DNA from: Prolixibacteraceae bacterium
Lineage (GTDB): Bacteria > Bacteroidota > Bacteroidia > Bacteroidales > Prolixibacteraceae
Direction: 5' to 3'
Assembly: GCA_003457135.1 (NCBI GenBank)
Contig: DMSQ01000006.1
Coordinates: 25,555 to 89,554, forward strand
DNA length: 64,000 nucleotides
Position 1 is the stretch's first letter, and the number at the start of each line of letters is the position of its first letter. Positions 7,772-16,149 of this stretch are shown piece by piece. Below the pieces are notes generated by a model that was not told the origin of the DNA, did no database searches, and saw only the letters and a program-made list of their open reading frames with translations. A program made the position numbers and the translations under genes.

Positions 7772-9424
7772 GTGTTAAAATCACTTTCAATAAAAAATTA
7801 CGCTTTAATCGAATCGCTGAATATTGATTTCAGCGAAGATCTGAATATCCTGACTGGTGAAACCGGCGCCGGTAAATCAATTTTACTTGGCGCTATTGGC
7901 CTGATTATTGGCCAGCGGGCCGATTCTTCGGTATTGAGGGATAAATCGGTTAAATGTACTGCTGAAGGAGTTTTCAATATTCAGGATTACGGACTGAAAG
8001 GCTTTTTCGACGAAAATGAACTGGATTATGAACCCGTTACCATTCTTCGCCGCGAAATTACCCCGCAGGGAAAATCGCGCGCCTTCATCAACGACACGCC
8101 TGTCAATGTGAAGGTATTGTATGATCTGGGAATGAAACTGATTGACATACACTCGCAACACCAAAACCTGGAATTGAATGAAAAAAATTACCAGCTCCGG
8201 ATCGTTGATCTGGTTGCCGGAAATGCTGAAATTCTGGGAAACTATCAGTCGGCGTATAAAAATTACCTCTCACTTCAGGAAAAACTACGACAAATACAAG
8301 TTCTGGCAGAGCAATCAAAGAAAGACCTGGATTACTTTGAATTTCAGTTTAAACAGCTTTCCGAAGCAAAACTGCTTGAAAATGAACAGTCTGAACTTGA
8401 ACTCCTGCTCGAAAAGCTGACACATGCCGAAGAAATTAAATCGGTATTCGGACAAGTTTTTCAAAATTTGAGTGAAGATGAACAATCGGTTTTATTCCGG
8501 ATAAAAGAAAACCTTAACGCAATAGGAAAACTTCGTACCATACTCCCTGAAGCCAACCAGATTTTCACCCGGTTAGAATCGGTTTACATTGAGTTGAAAG
8601 ATATTGCAGCCGAATCATCAACGCTTGAAGACCGGACAGAAAATGATCCTGCAAAAATTGAACAGATTAGTCAAAGGCTTGACCTGATCTATTCCCTCCA
8701 GCAAAAACACAGGGTAACTACTATTCCCGAACTTTTATTGATTCAGTCTGATTTTGAGTCTAAAATTCAGTTGGTCAATTCTTATGATCAGGAAATTGAA
8801 GCGCTGCGTAAGGAAATTTTGAATCAAAAAGGAATTTTGTTTGAATTGGCGGGTAAATTGAGTTCGCAAAGAAAATCGGTGACTCCGTTAATCGGGGAAA
8901 AGGTTATGGAAGTTCTTCGGAATCTTGGAATTCTGAATGCAGCATTTCAGGTCAGGTTTGTAGGGCTTGATGAGTTTTCGCACACCGGATTGGATGAGGT
9001 GAATTTCATGTTTTCGGCCAACAAAAATCAGGAATTACAAGAAATTGCAAAAGTAGCATCAGGCGGCGAAATGTCGCGCTTGATGCTTGCCATCAAAACG
9101 TTGATTACCGATGCCCGGTCGTTGCCAACCATTATTTTTGATGAAATTGATTCAGGTGTTTCAGGCGAGATTGCGGTAAAAATGGGGCAAATACTCGAAC
9201 AAATGTCAAAAACCGTTCAGGTTCTGAATATTACCCATTTGCCACAGATTGCCGCCCGTGGGAAACATCATTACAAAGTTTTCAAATTTGATGAAAATGA
9301 GCACACCTATACCTCCATCCGAAAGCTTACCGAACAGGAACGGGTTGAAGAAATTGCCGAAATGCTGAGTGGCGAAAATTTTTCGGCTACGGCCATGGAA
9401 ACCGCCAAAGAATTACTGCAATGA
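7772..9424 (+). CDS. recN: DNA repair ATPase RecN
   Basis: RecN is an SMC-like ATPase of double-strand-break repair. Visible are Walker A GETGAGKS near residue 30, a long central coiled coil (about 150-350), the ABC signature ASGGEMSRLMLAIK and Walker B TIIFDEIDSGVSGEIA. The 550-residue length is normal. The start is a GTG at 7772, immediately followed by the conserved LKSLSIKNYALIE; no ATG occurs nearby. It closes the bamD-to-recN housekeeping cluster. Confidence 0.95.
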   Translation: MLKSLSIKNYALIESLNIDFSEDLNILTGETGAGKSILLGAIGLIIGQRADSSVLRDKSVKCTAEGVFNIQDYGLKGFFDENELDYEPVTILRREITPQGKSRAFINDTPVNVKVLYDLGMKLIDIHSQHQNLELNEKNYQLRIVDLVAGNAEILGNYQSAYKNYLSLQEKLRQIQVLAEQSKKDLDYFEFQFKQLSEAKLLENEQSELELLLEKLTHAEEIKSVFGQVFQNLSEDEQSVLFRIKENLNAIGKLRTILPEANQIFTRLESVYIELKDIAAESSTLEDRTENDPAKIEQISQRLDLIYSLQQKHRVTTIPELLLIQSDFESKIQLVNSYDQEIEALRKEILNQKGILFELAGKLSSQRKSVTPLIGEKVMEVLRNLGILNAAFQVRFVGLDEFSHTGLDEVNFMFSANKNQELQEIAKVASGGEMSRLMLAIKTLITDARSLPTIIFDEIDSGVSGEIAVKMGQILEQMSKTVQVLNITHLPQIAARGKHHYKVFKFDENEHTYTSIRKLTEQERVEEIAEMLSGENFSATAMETAKELLQ

Positions 9425-9464
9425 ATTGATTTCTTGGTACAACGCTTTACCATTCCTTATTTAT

Positions 9465-9493
9465 TGAAAATTCCTTGTTTTTATGTAAGTTTG
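9465..9493 (+). promoter_or_regulatory. Bacteroidota-type promoter for the two-gene module after recN
   Basis: TTG at 9465-9467 precedes TAAGTTTG at 9486-9493 with an 18-nt spacer. The predicted start of transcription falls within a few bases of the ATG at 9497, so the mRNA may be nearly leaderless. Confidence 0.6.
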
Positions 9494-9496
9494 TAT

Positions 9497-10000
9497 ATGA
9501 CAAAACAAAATTCATATCTACTTGATTTTGATATTGATAAATTAACAGATTCGATTTTAAACAGAATTAGCGGAGATAGTTTCAGAACAGAAATATCTTT
9601 ATTAACAAAATTTGATCTAAAGACAATTACAAAACAAAGAGGCTGGATTTTTGATTGGAAGTTTGAGTTTAGTCAATTAGATCGTGAAATTTATAAATTA
9701 ACAATTGTTGATAATCCGGAGATCATACAGGGATTAATCAGCCTTACAATCAAAACTGATCATGTGTACATGTACTTATTAGAGAGTTCTCCATTTAATA
9801 TTGGTAAGCATAAACTTTACGAAGGCGTTCCGGGCAATTTGGTAGCTTTTGCATGTAAGCTTTCTTTTCAAAGGGGTGGCGATGGGTTTGTATCTTTTGA
9901 ATCTAAAACAAAACTGATTGAGCATTATGCGAATTCGTTGGGAGCCCAGTACCTTGGAGGCGCCTTATGGTTATTGATTCAATTGCAGCCAAAAAATTAG
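9497..10000 (+). CDS. GNAT-like protein of unknown function, first gene of a two-gene module
   Basis: The 167-residue product starts MTKQNSYLLDFD; a longer frame from a TTG at 9434 would run through the promoter box and is rejected. Its C-terminal half (LYEGVPGNLVAFACKLSFQRGGDGF, KTKLIEHYANSLGAQYLGG) resembles a GNAT-type fold that I recall in Bacteroidota and Chlorobi paired with a small downstream protein. Classical acetyl-CoA signature residues are not obvious. The partner begins 28 nt after its stop. A toxin-antitoxin or protein-modifying pair is possible, but the sequence does not prove it. Confidence 0.7.
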   Translation: MTKQNSYLLDFDIDKLTDSILNRISGDSFRTEISLLTKFDLKTITKQRGWIFDWKFEFSQLDREIYKLTIVDNPEIIQGLISLTIKTDHVYMYLLESSPFNIGKHKLYEGVPGNLVAFACKLSFQRGGDGFVSFESKTKLIEHYANSLGAQYLGGALWLLIQLQPKN

Positions 10001-10027
10001 TTGAAAAATATTTTAAACCTTAATATC

Positions 10028-10183
10028 ATGGGATTTATTAAAGAACCTGAAGGAGTTGATTTTGTGATAAAAAGCAATCCTTTAAATGCGAAACAAGAAA
10101 AAGAACTTAGCGAATTCATAGCTAAAAGGAAAATTGAGATTAAAAAGCTTTCGAAGAAAGGAAGTACCACTATATCAAAATAA
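10028..10183 (+). CDS. Small protein paired with the GNAT-like gene
   Basis: The 51-residue product begins MGFIKEPEGVDFVIKSNPLN and ends in a basic stretch (FIAKRKIEIKKLSKKGS). A longer version from a TTG at 10001 lacks support. Small acidic-then-basic partners of this type follow the GNAT-like gene in related genomes as I recall, so it may be an antitoxin or accessory subunit. No domain is recognised. Confidence 0.55.
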   Translation: MGFIKEPEGVDFVIKSNPLNAKQEKELSEFIAKRKIEIKKLSKKGSTTISK

Positions 10184-10217
10184 AAACAGAGACTAAACTC
10201 TTTCCTTTCAATAGATT

Positions 10218-10321
10218 AAGTCGTCATTAAAAATCATTAGTTTCCTGTCATTCATTGTAAAAACTGGTCCAAGATGATGCGTGAACGATAAATGACTATG
10301 AATGACTGTTAATGACGACTT
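10218..10321. repeat. 13-bp inverted repeat between convergent genes
   Basis: AAGTCGTCATTAA (10218-10230) is the exact reverse complement of TTAATGACGACTT (10309-10321). The 78-base interior contains repeats of AATGACT. It sits between the end of the small gene and the end of the alcohol dehydrogenase and may act as a weak bidirectional terminator or be a dispersed repeat. Confidence 0.7.
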
Positions 10322-10325
10322 TTGA

Positions 10326-11480
10326 CTATAACCGGTCTTCCAGTATCAACCGGATTTCAGCCGGGCCAACATCAGCTTTCTCACCAACTTTATAGCCTCT
10401 TTTTGTAAACCGGTCACAAATGGTATCAATGGTATCTGTTCCTACCTGGTAGTTGGGTAATTTGGTCGGAATGCCTACCGATTCAAAGAATTCAACTGTT
10501 TTAAGGATCGTCAGGTTAATTCGCTCTTCATCATTTCCTTCGTTGATGCCCCAAACACGATCACCTAACTGCAGAATTTTATCCTTCTTCTGGTCACGTT
10601 TAATATGCATCACACCAGGAAGAACAATTGCCAAAGTCTGGGCATGATCAATTCCATGAAAGGCAGTCAATTCGTGTCCAATCATGTGAGTGGCCCAATC
10701 CTGCGGAACACCAACTCCAATCAGTCCGTTTAGTGCCATTGTCGAACTCCACATTAAATTGGCAGCAGCTTCATAATCGGTTCGATTGGCAAGAACTTTA
10801 GGGCCTTCCTCAATCAGGGTTTTCAGGATACTTTCAGCAAAACGGTCCTGGATAGGCGAATTCACCGGAAACGTCAGATATTGCTCAATCACATGTACAA
10901 ATGAGTCCACAATCCCATTGGCAACTTGCCTTTCGGGCAATGAGAAGATTACCTCAGGATCAAGTACAGAGAATTTTGGCATTACAAATGGCGACATAAA
11001 GGCCAGCTTTTCCTGAAATTCGACCCGTGTAATTACCGCTCCTGAATTCATTTCTGATCCGGTTGCAGGTAATGTTAAAACGGCGCCGATTGGAATCGCA
11101 TCGGTAACTGTTGCATGCCGCGATAAAATATTCCACGGATCGCCTTTGGAGAATCGGGTGGCAGCAGCAATAAATTTGGTTCCATCCAAAACTGAACCTC
11201 CGCCTACAGACAGCAAAAATGTAATATTTTCTTTTTTTGCGACTTCAACAGCTTTCATCAAAGTTTCGTAATGCGGGTTAGGCTCGATAGCTCCAAACTC
11301 GATAACCTCAAAGCCTTTGATTGATGATTTAACCTGATCGTAAACTCCATTTTTAAAGATACTGCCTCCTCCATAAGTCAGCAGAATTTTTGAGCCTTCA
11401 GGAATGTTTTGTCCAACTTTGGTGATTTCACCTTTTCCAAAAATGATCTTAACCGGATTCTGATATTCGAAATTATACAT
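10326..11480 (-). CDS. Iron-containing alcohol dehydrogenase, YqhD/butanol dehydrogenase type
   Basis: The 384-residue enzyme reduces aldehydes or oxidises alcohols with NAD(P)H. It begins MYNFEYQNPVKIIFGKGEI, typical of BdhA/YqhD. The nucleotide region is SVGGGSVLDGTK near residue 97. Candidate metal ligands are the aspartate and histidine of GIVDSFVHVIEQY, and the two histidines of MIGHELTAFHGIDHAQ. The C-terminal all-helical domain is complete. It stands alone, with its own upstream spacer, and its substrate cannot be inferred. Confidence 0.92.
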   Translation of the reverse strand: MYNFEYQNPVKIIFGKGEITKVGQNIPEGSKILLTYGGGSIFKNGVYDQVKSSIKGFEVIEFGAIEPNPHYETLMKAVEVAKKENITFLLSVGGGSVLDGTKFIAAATRFSKGDPWNILSRHATVTDAIPIGAVLTLPATGSEMNSGAVITRVEFQEKLAFMSPFVMPKFSVLDPEVIFSLPERQVANGIVDSFVHVIEQYLTFPVNSPIQDRFAESILKTLIEEGPKVLANRTDYEAAANLMWSSTMALNGLIGVGVPQDWATHMIGHELTAFHGIDHAQTLAIVLPGVMHIKRDQKKDKILQLGDRVWGINEGNDEERINLTILKTVEFFESVGIPTKLPNYQVGTDTIDTICDRFTKRGYKVGEKADVGPAEIRLILEDRL

Positions 11481-11559
11481 ACTTTGTTTATTTGACTGGT
11501 TATTATTTCTGATTCCGACGCCGAAAATACATCAATTTATGTATTCTTCATTTTAATCG

Positions 11560-11588
11560 TTGTTAATAAATTCAAAGACTTATTTTTG
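11560..11588 (+). promoter_or_regulatory. Bacteroidota-type promoter
   Basis: TTG at 11560-11562 is followed after 18 nt by TATTTTTG at 11581-11588. It directly precedes the ATG at 11602 and lies within the longer, rejected reading frame that begins at the TTG itself. Confidence 0.7.
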
Positions 11589-11601
11589 TAAAAAAAATAC
11601 C

Positions 11602-12198
11602 ATGGATAATTCAGAACAGGAAAGAACAACTGAAATGAATCTTTATGAAAGGTACTCCAATTATACTGATGATCAGATTTTGGAAATACTGAAAAAACAC
11701 AAGGATTATCAGGAAGTGGCAGTTGATGTTGCTGTAAATATCGCGATCGAACGTAAACTTATTCATTCGAAACAGGATTTGCTTGGTCCCGAATTTCAGG
11801 CTGGCAGATCAACTGTGTTTACTTTTTTTCCTGAAATTAGCAGCGAATTTCACCGTAAGAGGTTGGTTGGAAGTATTTTCAGGTTTTTATATCTGTTGTC
11901 GTTGTTACCATTGGTTTATGGCATTTTGAACTATGCAAAAGGCGAAATAAATCAGACATTGCTTGGTGTTGGCATTGGTTTAATCTGGTTTTCCCTGAGT
12001 ATTTTCCTCAGTAAGACACGTAAGTTTTTTATTTTTATCCCTTTATTTATATTATTATTTGCTGTTTCCATAATAACAGGTTATGGTATATTAAAAAAAG
12101 AAGACTTTCAATTCATGGATATGATCATGCTTGTGGTTGCTACATTGTTGCCCTTATATTTGCTGCTCTATTTGAAAAGGCTGATTCAGGAGGCCTGA
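11602..12198 (+). CDS. Membrane protein of unknown function
   Basis: The 198-residue product has a soluble N-terminus (YERYSNYTDDQILEILKKHKDYQ, then VAVDVAVNIAIERKLI), a helical segment of the kind that precedes membrane regions in some Bacteroidota proteins. About four membrane helices follow (FLYLLSLLPLVYGIL, LLGVGIGLIWFSLSIFL, FIFIPLFILLFAVSIITG, MIMLVVATLLPLYLLLYL). I chose the ATG at 11602 because a clear promoter lies in the preceding 42 nt. I recognise no family and infer no function. Confidence 0.75.
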   Translation: MDNSEQERTTEMNLYERYSNYTDDQILEILKKHKDYQEVAVDVAVNIAIERKLIHSKQDLLGPEFQAGRSTVFTFFPEISSEFHRKRLVGSIFRFLYLLSLLPLVYGILNYAKGEINQTLLGVGIGLIWFSLSIFLSKTRKFFIFIPLFILLFAVSIITGYGILKKEDFQFMDMIMLVVATLLPLYLLLYLKRLIQEA

Positions 12199-12367
12199 AG
12201 AAAATAGCCATCACTATTTGAACGGTTTTATTACAGCTTTAATCTGATTAATGGTTTAAACTTCCGTTTCACCTAATAAAATCCGTAGTTCATCGAAAAG
12301 AAAAGATTTTTGGCGTTCAGTTTATTTAGTTTTGATTCAGATTTCAAATCATCTTAAACTGAATCTC

Positions 12368-13087
12368 ATGTACCTTCTTCGATTAACCAGTTTGATTTTT
12401 GCTCTCGGATTGTTGGTTTCCAAACTTTTTGCCGATCCGGTAGCGCCCGTCGTACAATCGTGGGACGATTCCGACACCCGTACTTACAAAGTTCAGCCTT
12501 TTACAAAAATTTATTTGGAAGGAGCCTTTAAAGTAATCCTGGAACAGGGAACTCAGTCAGGTTTACGAATTAAAACTGACGAAGACAATTTTCAATACAT
12601 TGATGTTCGCTCCGATGAACTGTCATTAAATCTGAAAGTTACCAAAAGGCATTTTGATTTCGATGAGTTGATTCTATATATCACTTTTAAAGATTTAGAG
12701 AAATTAGTGATTGAAGGTGGGATAAGTCTTGAAACTAAAGGCTATGTTGACTTAAAGGATTTTTATTTGCATGTTGAAGGGGGCGCCAGTATTGAAATGA
12801 ATGTGAAGGCAGATCATTTAAAAGTAATTGGTCAGGGGGGTGTAAAGTTTGAATTCGATGGAATTGTCAATGAGATGGATGCATCAATCGCAGGAGCCGG
12901 TTATTTAAATGCGATAGATTTGAAAACAAAAAAAACGGATTTTAAAATTGAAGGCGTAGGCGCCGGTAGTGTTTATGCAACCGATATCCTAAATGCAACA
13001 ATAAGCGGTGTTGGTAAAATCCGGTATAAAGGCGATCCTCAGGTATATAAAAAGATTGAAGGTATAGGTATAGTTTCCCGTGATTAG
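12368..13087 (+). CDS. DUF2807 (GIN domain) putative adhesin-like exported protein
   Basis: The 239-residue product starts MYLLRLTSLIFALGLLVSKLFA, a signal peptide. The rest is a right-handed beta-type repeat fold typical of DUF2807: an opening KVQPFTKIYLEGAFKVILEQG strand set, then VIEGGISLETKG, HVEGGASIEMNVKA, VIGQGGVKFEFDG and SIAGAGYLNAIDL, ending in ISGVGKIRYKGDPQVYKKIEGIG. Such proteins are periplasmic or surface exposed; their function is poorly known. An upstream TTG start would add 12 residues without support. A terminator-like hairpin follows. Confidence 0.88.
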   Translation: MYLLRLTSLIFALGLLVSKLFADPVAPVVQSWDDSDTRTYKVQPFTKIYLEGAFKVILEQGTQSGLRIKTDEDNFQYIDVRSDELSLNLKVTKRHFDFDELILYITFKDLEKLVIEGGISLETKGYVDLKDFYLHVEGGASIEMNVKADHLKVIGQGGVKFEFDGIVNEMDASIAGAGYLNAIDLKTKKTDFKIEGVGAGSVYATDILNATISGVGKIRYKGDPQVYKKIEGIGIVSRD

Positions 13088-13108
13088 AAGCTTATTAAGT
13101 TTGTGGTG

Positions 13109-13138
13109 AAAGGGTTCTCTGTTGCAGGTAGCCCTTTT
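13109..13138 (+). terminator. Terminator-like hairpin after the DUF2807 gene
   Basis: AAAGGG (13109-13114) can pair with the CCCTTT that starts at 13132, followed by a run of T. The loop is long (17 nt), so confidence is moderate. Confidence 0.55.
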
Positions 13139-13230
13139 TTTCATGCTGAACTTATTTGTTTTTGTGCTGTTTATTACAATTGAACAGATGGACTGTTTAT
13201 TTGCAGATTAAATTTTTGGGAGAAATAGAT

Positions 13231-13962
13231 ATGAAAGTTCACGGATTTTTTAAAACAGAAACAGTAAAACCAAGATTGAACGGAACTCATTTAAATCTGA
13301 ATAATGATTATAACGGACATGATATAATTGGAGATAACCATATTGCTACTTCACTGGAAACTCCGATTAGGGTAGATGCATTTTTGCTGAGCGATGAACA
13401 GAAGATTCTTATCATTGAAGATAAATTTCGCGATATCATGAATGTTTTGGGTCTCGATTTAACTGATGATAGTTTAAACGGAACGCCCCACCGGGTAGCT
13501 AAAATGTTTGTTAAAGAGATTTTTTCAGGCCTGAATCCTGAAAATAAACCCAAAATATCAGTTTTTGAGAATAAATTCAAGTACGGCGAAATGCTGGTTG
13601 AAAAAAATATAAACCTGAATTCAACCTGCGAACATCATTTTTTGCCGATAGTTGGAAAGGCGCATGTGGCTTATGTTTCAAGTGGTCAGGTGGTCGGTTT
13701 GTCAAAAATTAACAGGATAGTTGATTATTTTGCCCGTCGCCCTCAGGTTCAGGAGCGATTAACCGTTCAGATTGCCAATGAACTAAAACGAATATTGAAA
13801 ACTGAAGATGTTGCTGTAATCATTGATGCAAAGCATTTATGCGTGTCGAGCCGTGGAATTCAGGACGAAGGAAGCTCGACAATTACCGCCGAATACGGTG
13901 GAATTTTTAAAGTGCAGCAGCGGAAAGAGGAGTTTCTGAAATATTTATCGCTGAATGTTTGA
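13231..13962 (+). CDS. folE: GTP cyclohydrolase I
   Basis: FolE converts GTP to 7,8-dihydroneopterin triphosphate for folate and other pterins. The 243-residue protein has an extra N-terminal stretch of about 55 residues before the conserved core. Core motifs are GTPHRVAKMFVKEIFSGL, STCEHHFLPIVGKAHVAY with the zinc Cys and His, GLSKINRIVDYFARRPQVQE and HLCVSSRGIQDEGSS with the second zinc Cys. The ATG at 13231 is preferred; 25 upstream codons read from a spacer. ywbE follows with a possible overlap, so the two may be co-transcribed. Confidence 0.94.
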   Translation: MKVHGFFKTETVKPRLNGTHLNLNNDYNGHDIIGDNHIATSLETPIRVDAFLLSDEQKILIIEDKFRDIMNVLGLDLTDDSLNGTPHRVAKMFVKEIFSGLNPENKPKISVFENKFKYGEMLVEKNINLNSTCEHHFLPIVGKAHVAYVSSGQVVGLSKINRIVDYFARRPQVQERLTVQIANELKRILKTEDVAVIIDAKHLCVSSRGIQDEGSSTITAEYGGIFKVQQRKEEFLKYLSLNV

Positions 13963-13966
13963 AATT

Positions 13967-14176
13967 ATGGATGGAAGAAAACGATCTGATGTAAAACCGG
14001 GATTACTGGTCAATATTGTTCAGAAGCACCACCAGCGAACCGGTGAGTTAACAGAGGGGATTGTAAAAAACCTGTTAACTAATTCTCCAAATCATCCTCA
14101 TGGCATAAAAGTCAGGCTTGAAACCGGTGAAGTGGGCCGTGTTCAGGAAATTTTAGATGAAGAAAATCCTGGTTAA
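13967..14176 (+). CDS. YwbE family protein
   Basis: The 69-residue protein matches the YwbE/DUF2196 family nearly end to end: MDGRKRSDVKPG, LVNIVQKHHQRTGELTEGIV, LLTNSPNHPHGIKVRLETGE, VGRVQEIL. I chose the ATG at 13967, because family members begin at this point; an ATG at 13955 would overlap the folE stop and add four residues. The family is small, basic and of unknown biochemical function. Its position right behind folE suggests shared transcription only. Confidence 0.9.
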   Translation: MDGRKRSDVKPGLLVNIVQKHHQRTGELTEGIVKNLLTNSPNHPHGIKVRLETGEVGRVQEILDEENPG

Positions 14177-14199
14177 TTGGAGTTATTAAGTCAAAACTT

Positions 14200-14841
14200 A
14201 TGCAAATCATTTCAGCCAATATAGGAGAACCTGTTCAAATTGAATGGCGGGGACAACAAGTTTATACAGGTATATTCAAGTATGAAATTAATGCTCCGGT
14301 ATTTCTTGGTCGCGAGGATGTGGTTAATGATCACGTTCTCGACCGCCGGTATCATGGTGGCGCTGACAAGGCCTGCTATTTGTATTCAGCCGATCATTAT
14401 CCCTTCTGGAAAACCAAATATCCTGACTTGGATTGGCAATGGGGAATGTTTGGCGAAAATTTGACCGTTCGTGGATTAAATGAATCTGAAATTCACATTG
14501 GTGATACTTACCAGGTTGGAGAAGCAGTCGTCCAGGTTGCACAACCCCGTCAGCCCTGTTTTAAATTAGGTGTCAGGTTTGGCAATCAAGAAGTCGTTAA
14601 TGATTTTTGGTCATTGCCTTATCCCGGAGTTTATGTGAGGGTTTTGCAGCCCGGTAAGGTGCAAAAAGGAGATGAAATAGTTCTTCTTGACCAAAATCCT
14701 GATTGCCTTTCTGTTAGCCAGATATTTTCAATCTTCCGAAGTACTCCGCCTGACAGGAAACTGATTCAAAAGGCAATTGAAAACCAATTCCTCGCTGAAT
14801 CCTGCCGGCGGGATATTCAGAAAATTTTAGAAAAGCGTTAA
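14200..14841 (+). CDS. MOSC domain protein, YiiM-like
   Basis: The 213-residue protein is a stand-alone MOSC domain. Signatures are RRYHGGADKACYLYSADHYPFW, GMFGENLTVRG, HIGDTYQVGEAVVQVAQPRQPC with the conserved cysteine, and FWSLPYPGVYVRVLQPG. YiiM-type MOSC proteins handle molybdenum cofactor-dependent reduction, for example of N-hydroxylated bases. A C-terminal three-helix tail (SVSQIFSIFRSTPPDRKLIQ) is also typical. It lies 23 nt after ywbE on the same strand. Confidence 0.9.
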   Translation: MQIISANIGEPVQIEWRGQQVYTGIFKYEINAPVFLGREDVVNDHVLDRRYHGGADKACYLYSADHYPFWKTKYPDLDWQWGMFGENLTVRGLNESEIHIGDTYQVGEAVVQVAQPRQPCFKLGVRFGNQEVVNDFWSLPYPGVYVRVLQPGKVQKGDEIVLLDQNPDCLSVSQIFSIFRSTPPDRKLIQKAIENQFLAESCRRDIQKILEKR

Positions 14842-14954
14842 AGATTAATATGCTTAATAACAGAACAATTGAATTTGATTGTTTATTGTTTAAGCATAAG
14901 TTTGAATCACAGTATCCTTAGTTTTATTCCCATTAACCAATAAAATTCAGCAAA

Positions 14955-16115
14955 ATGAAGAATTTAATAGCTTTTCTGGTGATCAGTTTAATTGCAGTTC
15001 TTGATGTTTCTTCACAAACCTCGTTTAACGGCCTGGAAATGAATATGGGCAATTTGTACCGGTTGTCGGATGCCAAAACCCGTTCAATCAGTCCTGAAAA
15101 TTTTTCCGGAGAAAAAGGCAAGGGTGGAATGGCCCGGCTGGAAGACAAGGACAAACCCAATGTAGCCAATGCAAGCGGCGCAGCCCGTGACCTGGGACAG
15201 GGTTGGAAAGTAAATCCGTTTATCCGTATTCAACCCGGAGAGACAATTACAATAGCCGAAATTGAAGGAATGGGCGCTATTCAGCATATTTGGATGACCC
15301 CAACCGGGGTATGGCGGTTTTCCATCCTTCGTATTTACTGGGACGATGAAACAGAACCTTCGGTTGAATGTCCGGTAGGCGATTTCTTTGGCATGGGCTG
15401 GAATGAATATGCACCGCTCAGTTCACTGGCTGTCTGCGTCAATCCGGGAAGCGCTTTCAATTGTTATTGGGTCATGCCTTTCCGTAAAAAATGCAGGATT
15501 ACTGTGCAAAACATCAACGAAAAAGATCCAATGACCTTATACTATCAGGTTGACTACACTCTTACCGAAGTTCCTGCAGATGCAGCATATTTTCATGCCC
15601 AGTTCCGGCGTCAAAACCCAACTGAGAATTCAGTTTATACCATTGCCGACAATATTAAGGGAAAAGGCCAGTTTGTCGGCGTTTATCTGGCCTGGGGTGT
15701 GAATAACAATGGATGGTGGGGCGAAGGTGAAATCAAGTTTTTTATTGATGGTGACAGCCAATTTCCTACCATTTGTGGAACTGGCACCGAAGATTATTTC
15801 TGTGGTTCGTATAATTTTGACCGTGGCGGCCAATACAAGGAATTTTGTACCCCTTACAGCGGCCTTCATCAGGTTATCAGGCCCGATGGAACTTATAAGT
15901 CGCAGCAACGTTTTGGCCTTTACCGCTGGCATATTTTGGATCCTATACGTTTTGAAAAGGATTTAAAAATTACGATTCAAGATTTAGGCTGGCATTTGGG
16001 AGGACGGTATTTAAAACAGCAATCTGATATCGCTTCTGTCTGTTACTGGTATCAAACAAATCCTCACAACAAATTTCCGAAACTGCCTGATTGGCAAAAT
16101 CTTGAAGTGAACTAA
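14955..16115 (+). CDS. DUF2961 / glycoside hydrolase family 172 protein, secreted
   Basis: The 386-residue product has a signal peptide (MKNLIAFLVISLIAVLDVSSQ) and the two jelly-roll halves of DUF2961. Diagnostic segments are GAARDLGQGWKVNPFIRI, IQHIWMTPTGVWRFSILRIYWDDE, SVECPVGDFFGMGW, FNCYWVMPFRKKCRITVQN and the putative catalytic glutamate in CGTGTEDYFCGSYNF. Family GH172 includes alpha-fructofuranosidases and arabinofuranosidases; the substrate is not visible here. A lipoprotein of the DUF6786 family follows on the same strand after a 34-nt gap, suggesting a two-gene carbohydrate unit. Confidence 0.9.
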   Translation: MKNLIAFLVISLIAVLDVSSQTSFNGLEMNMGNLYRLSDAKTRSISPENFSGEKGKGGMARLEDKDKPNVANASGAARDLGQGWKVNPFIRIQPGETITIAEIEGMGAIQHIWMTPTGVWRFSILRIYWDDETEPSVECPVGDFFGMGWNEYAPLSSLAVCVNPGSAFNCYWVMPFRKKCRITVQNINEKDPMTLYYQVDYTLTEVPADAAYFHAQFRRQNPTENSVYTIADNIKGKGQFVGVYLAWGVNNNGWWGEGEIKFFIDGDSQFPTICGTGTEDYFCGSYNFDRGGQYKEFCTPYSGLHQVIRPDGTYKSQQRFGLYRWHILDPIRFEKDLKITIQDLGWHLGGRYLKQQSDIASVCYWYQTNPHNKFPKLPDWQNLEVN

Positions 16116-16149
16116 TTTTATCTGGAAAAATCTATAACGCATCATTATC

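Noticed and set aside
14847..14898. Long imperfect hairpin ATGCTTAA/TTAAGCAT after the MOSC gene
   Set aside because: The stem is imperfect beyond 8 bp and has no T run; it may be a terminator but support is weak.
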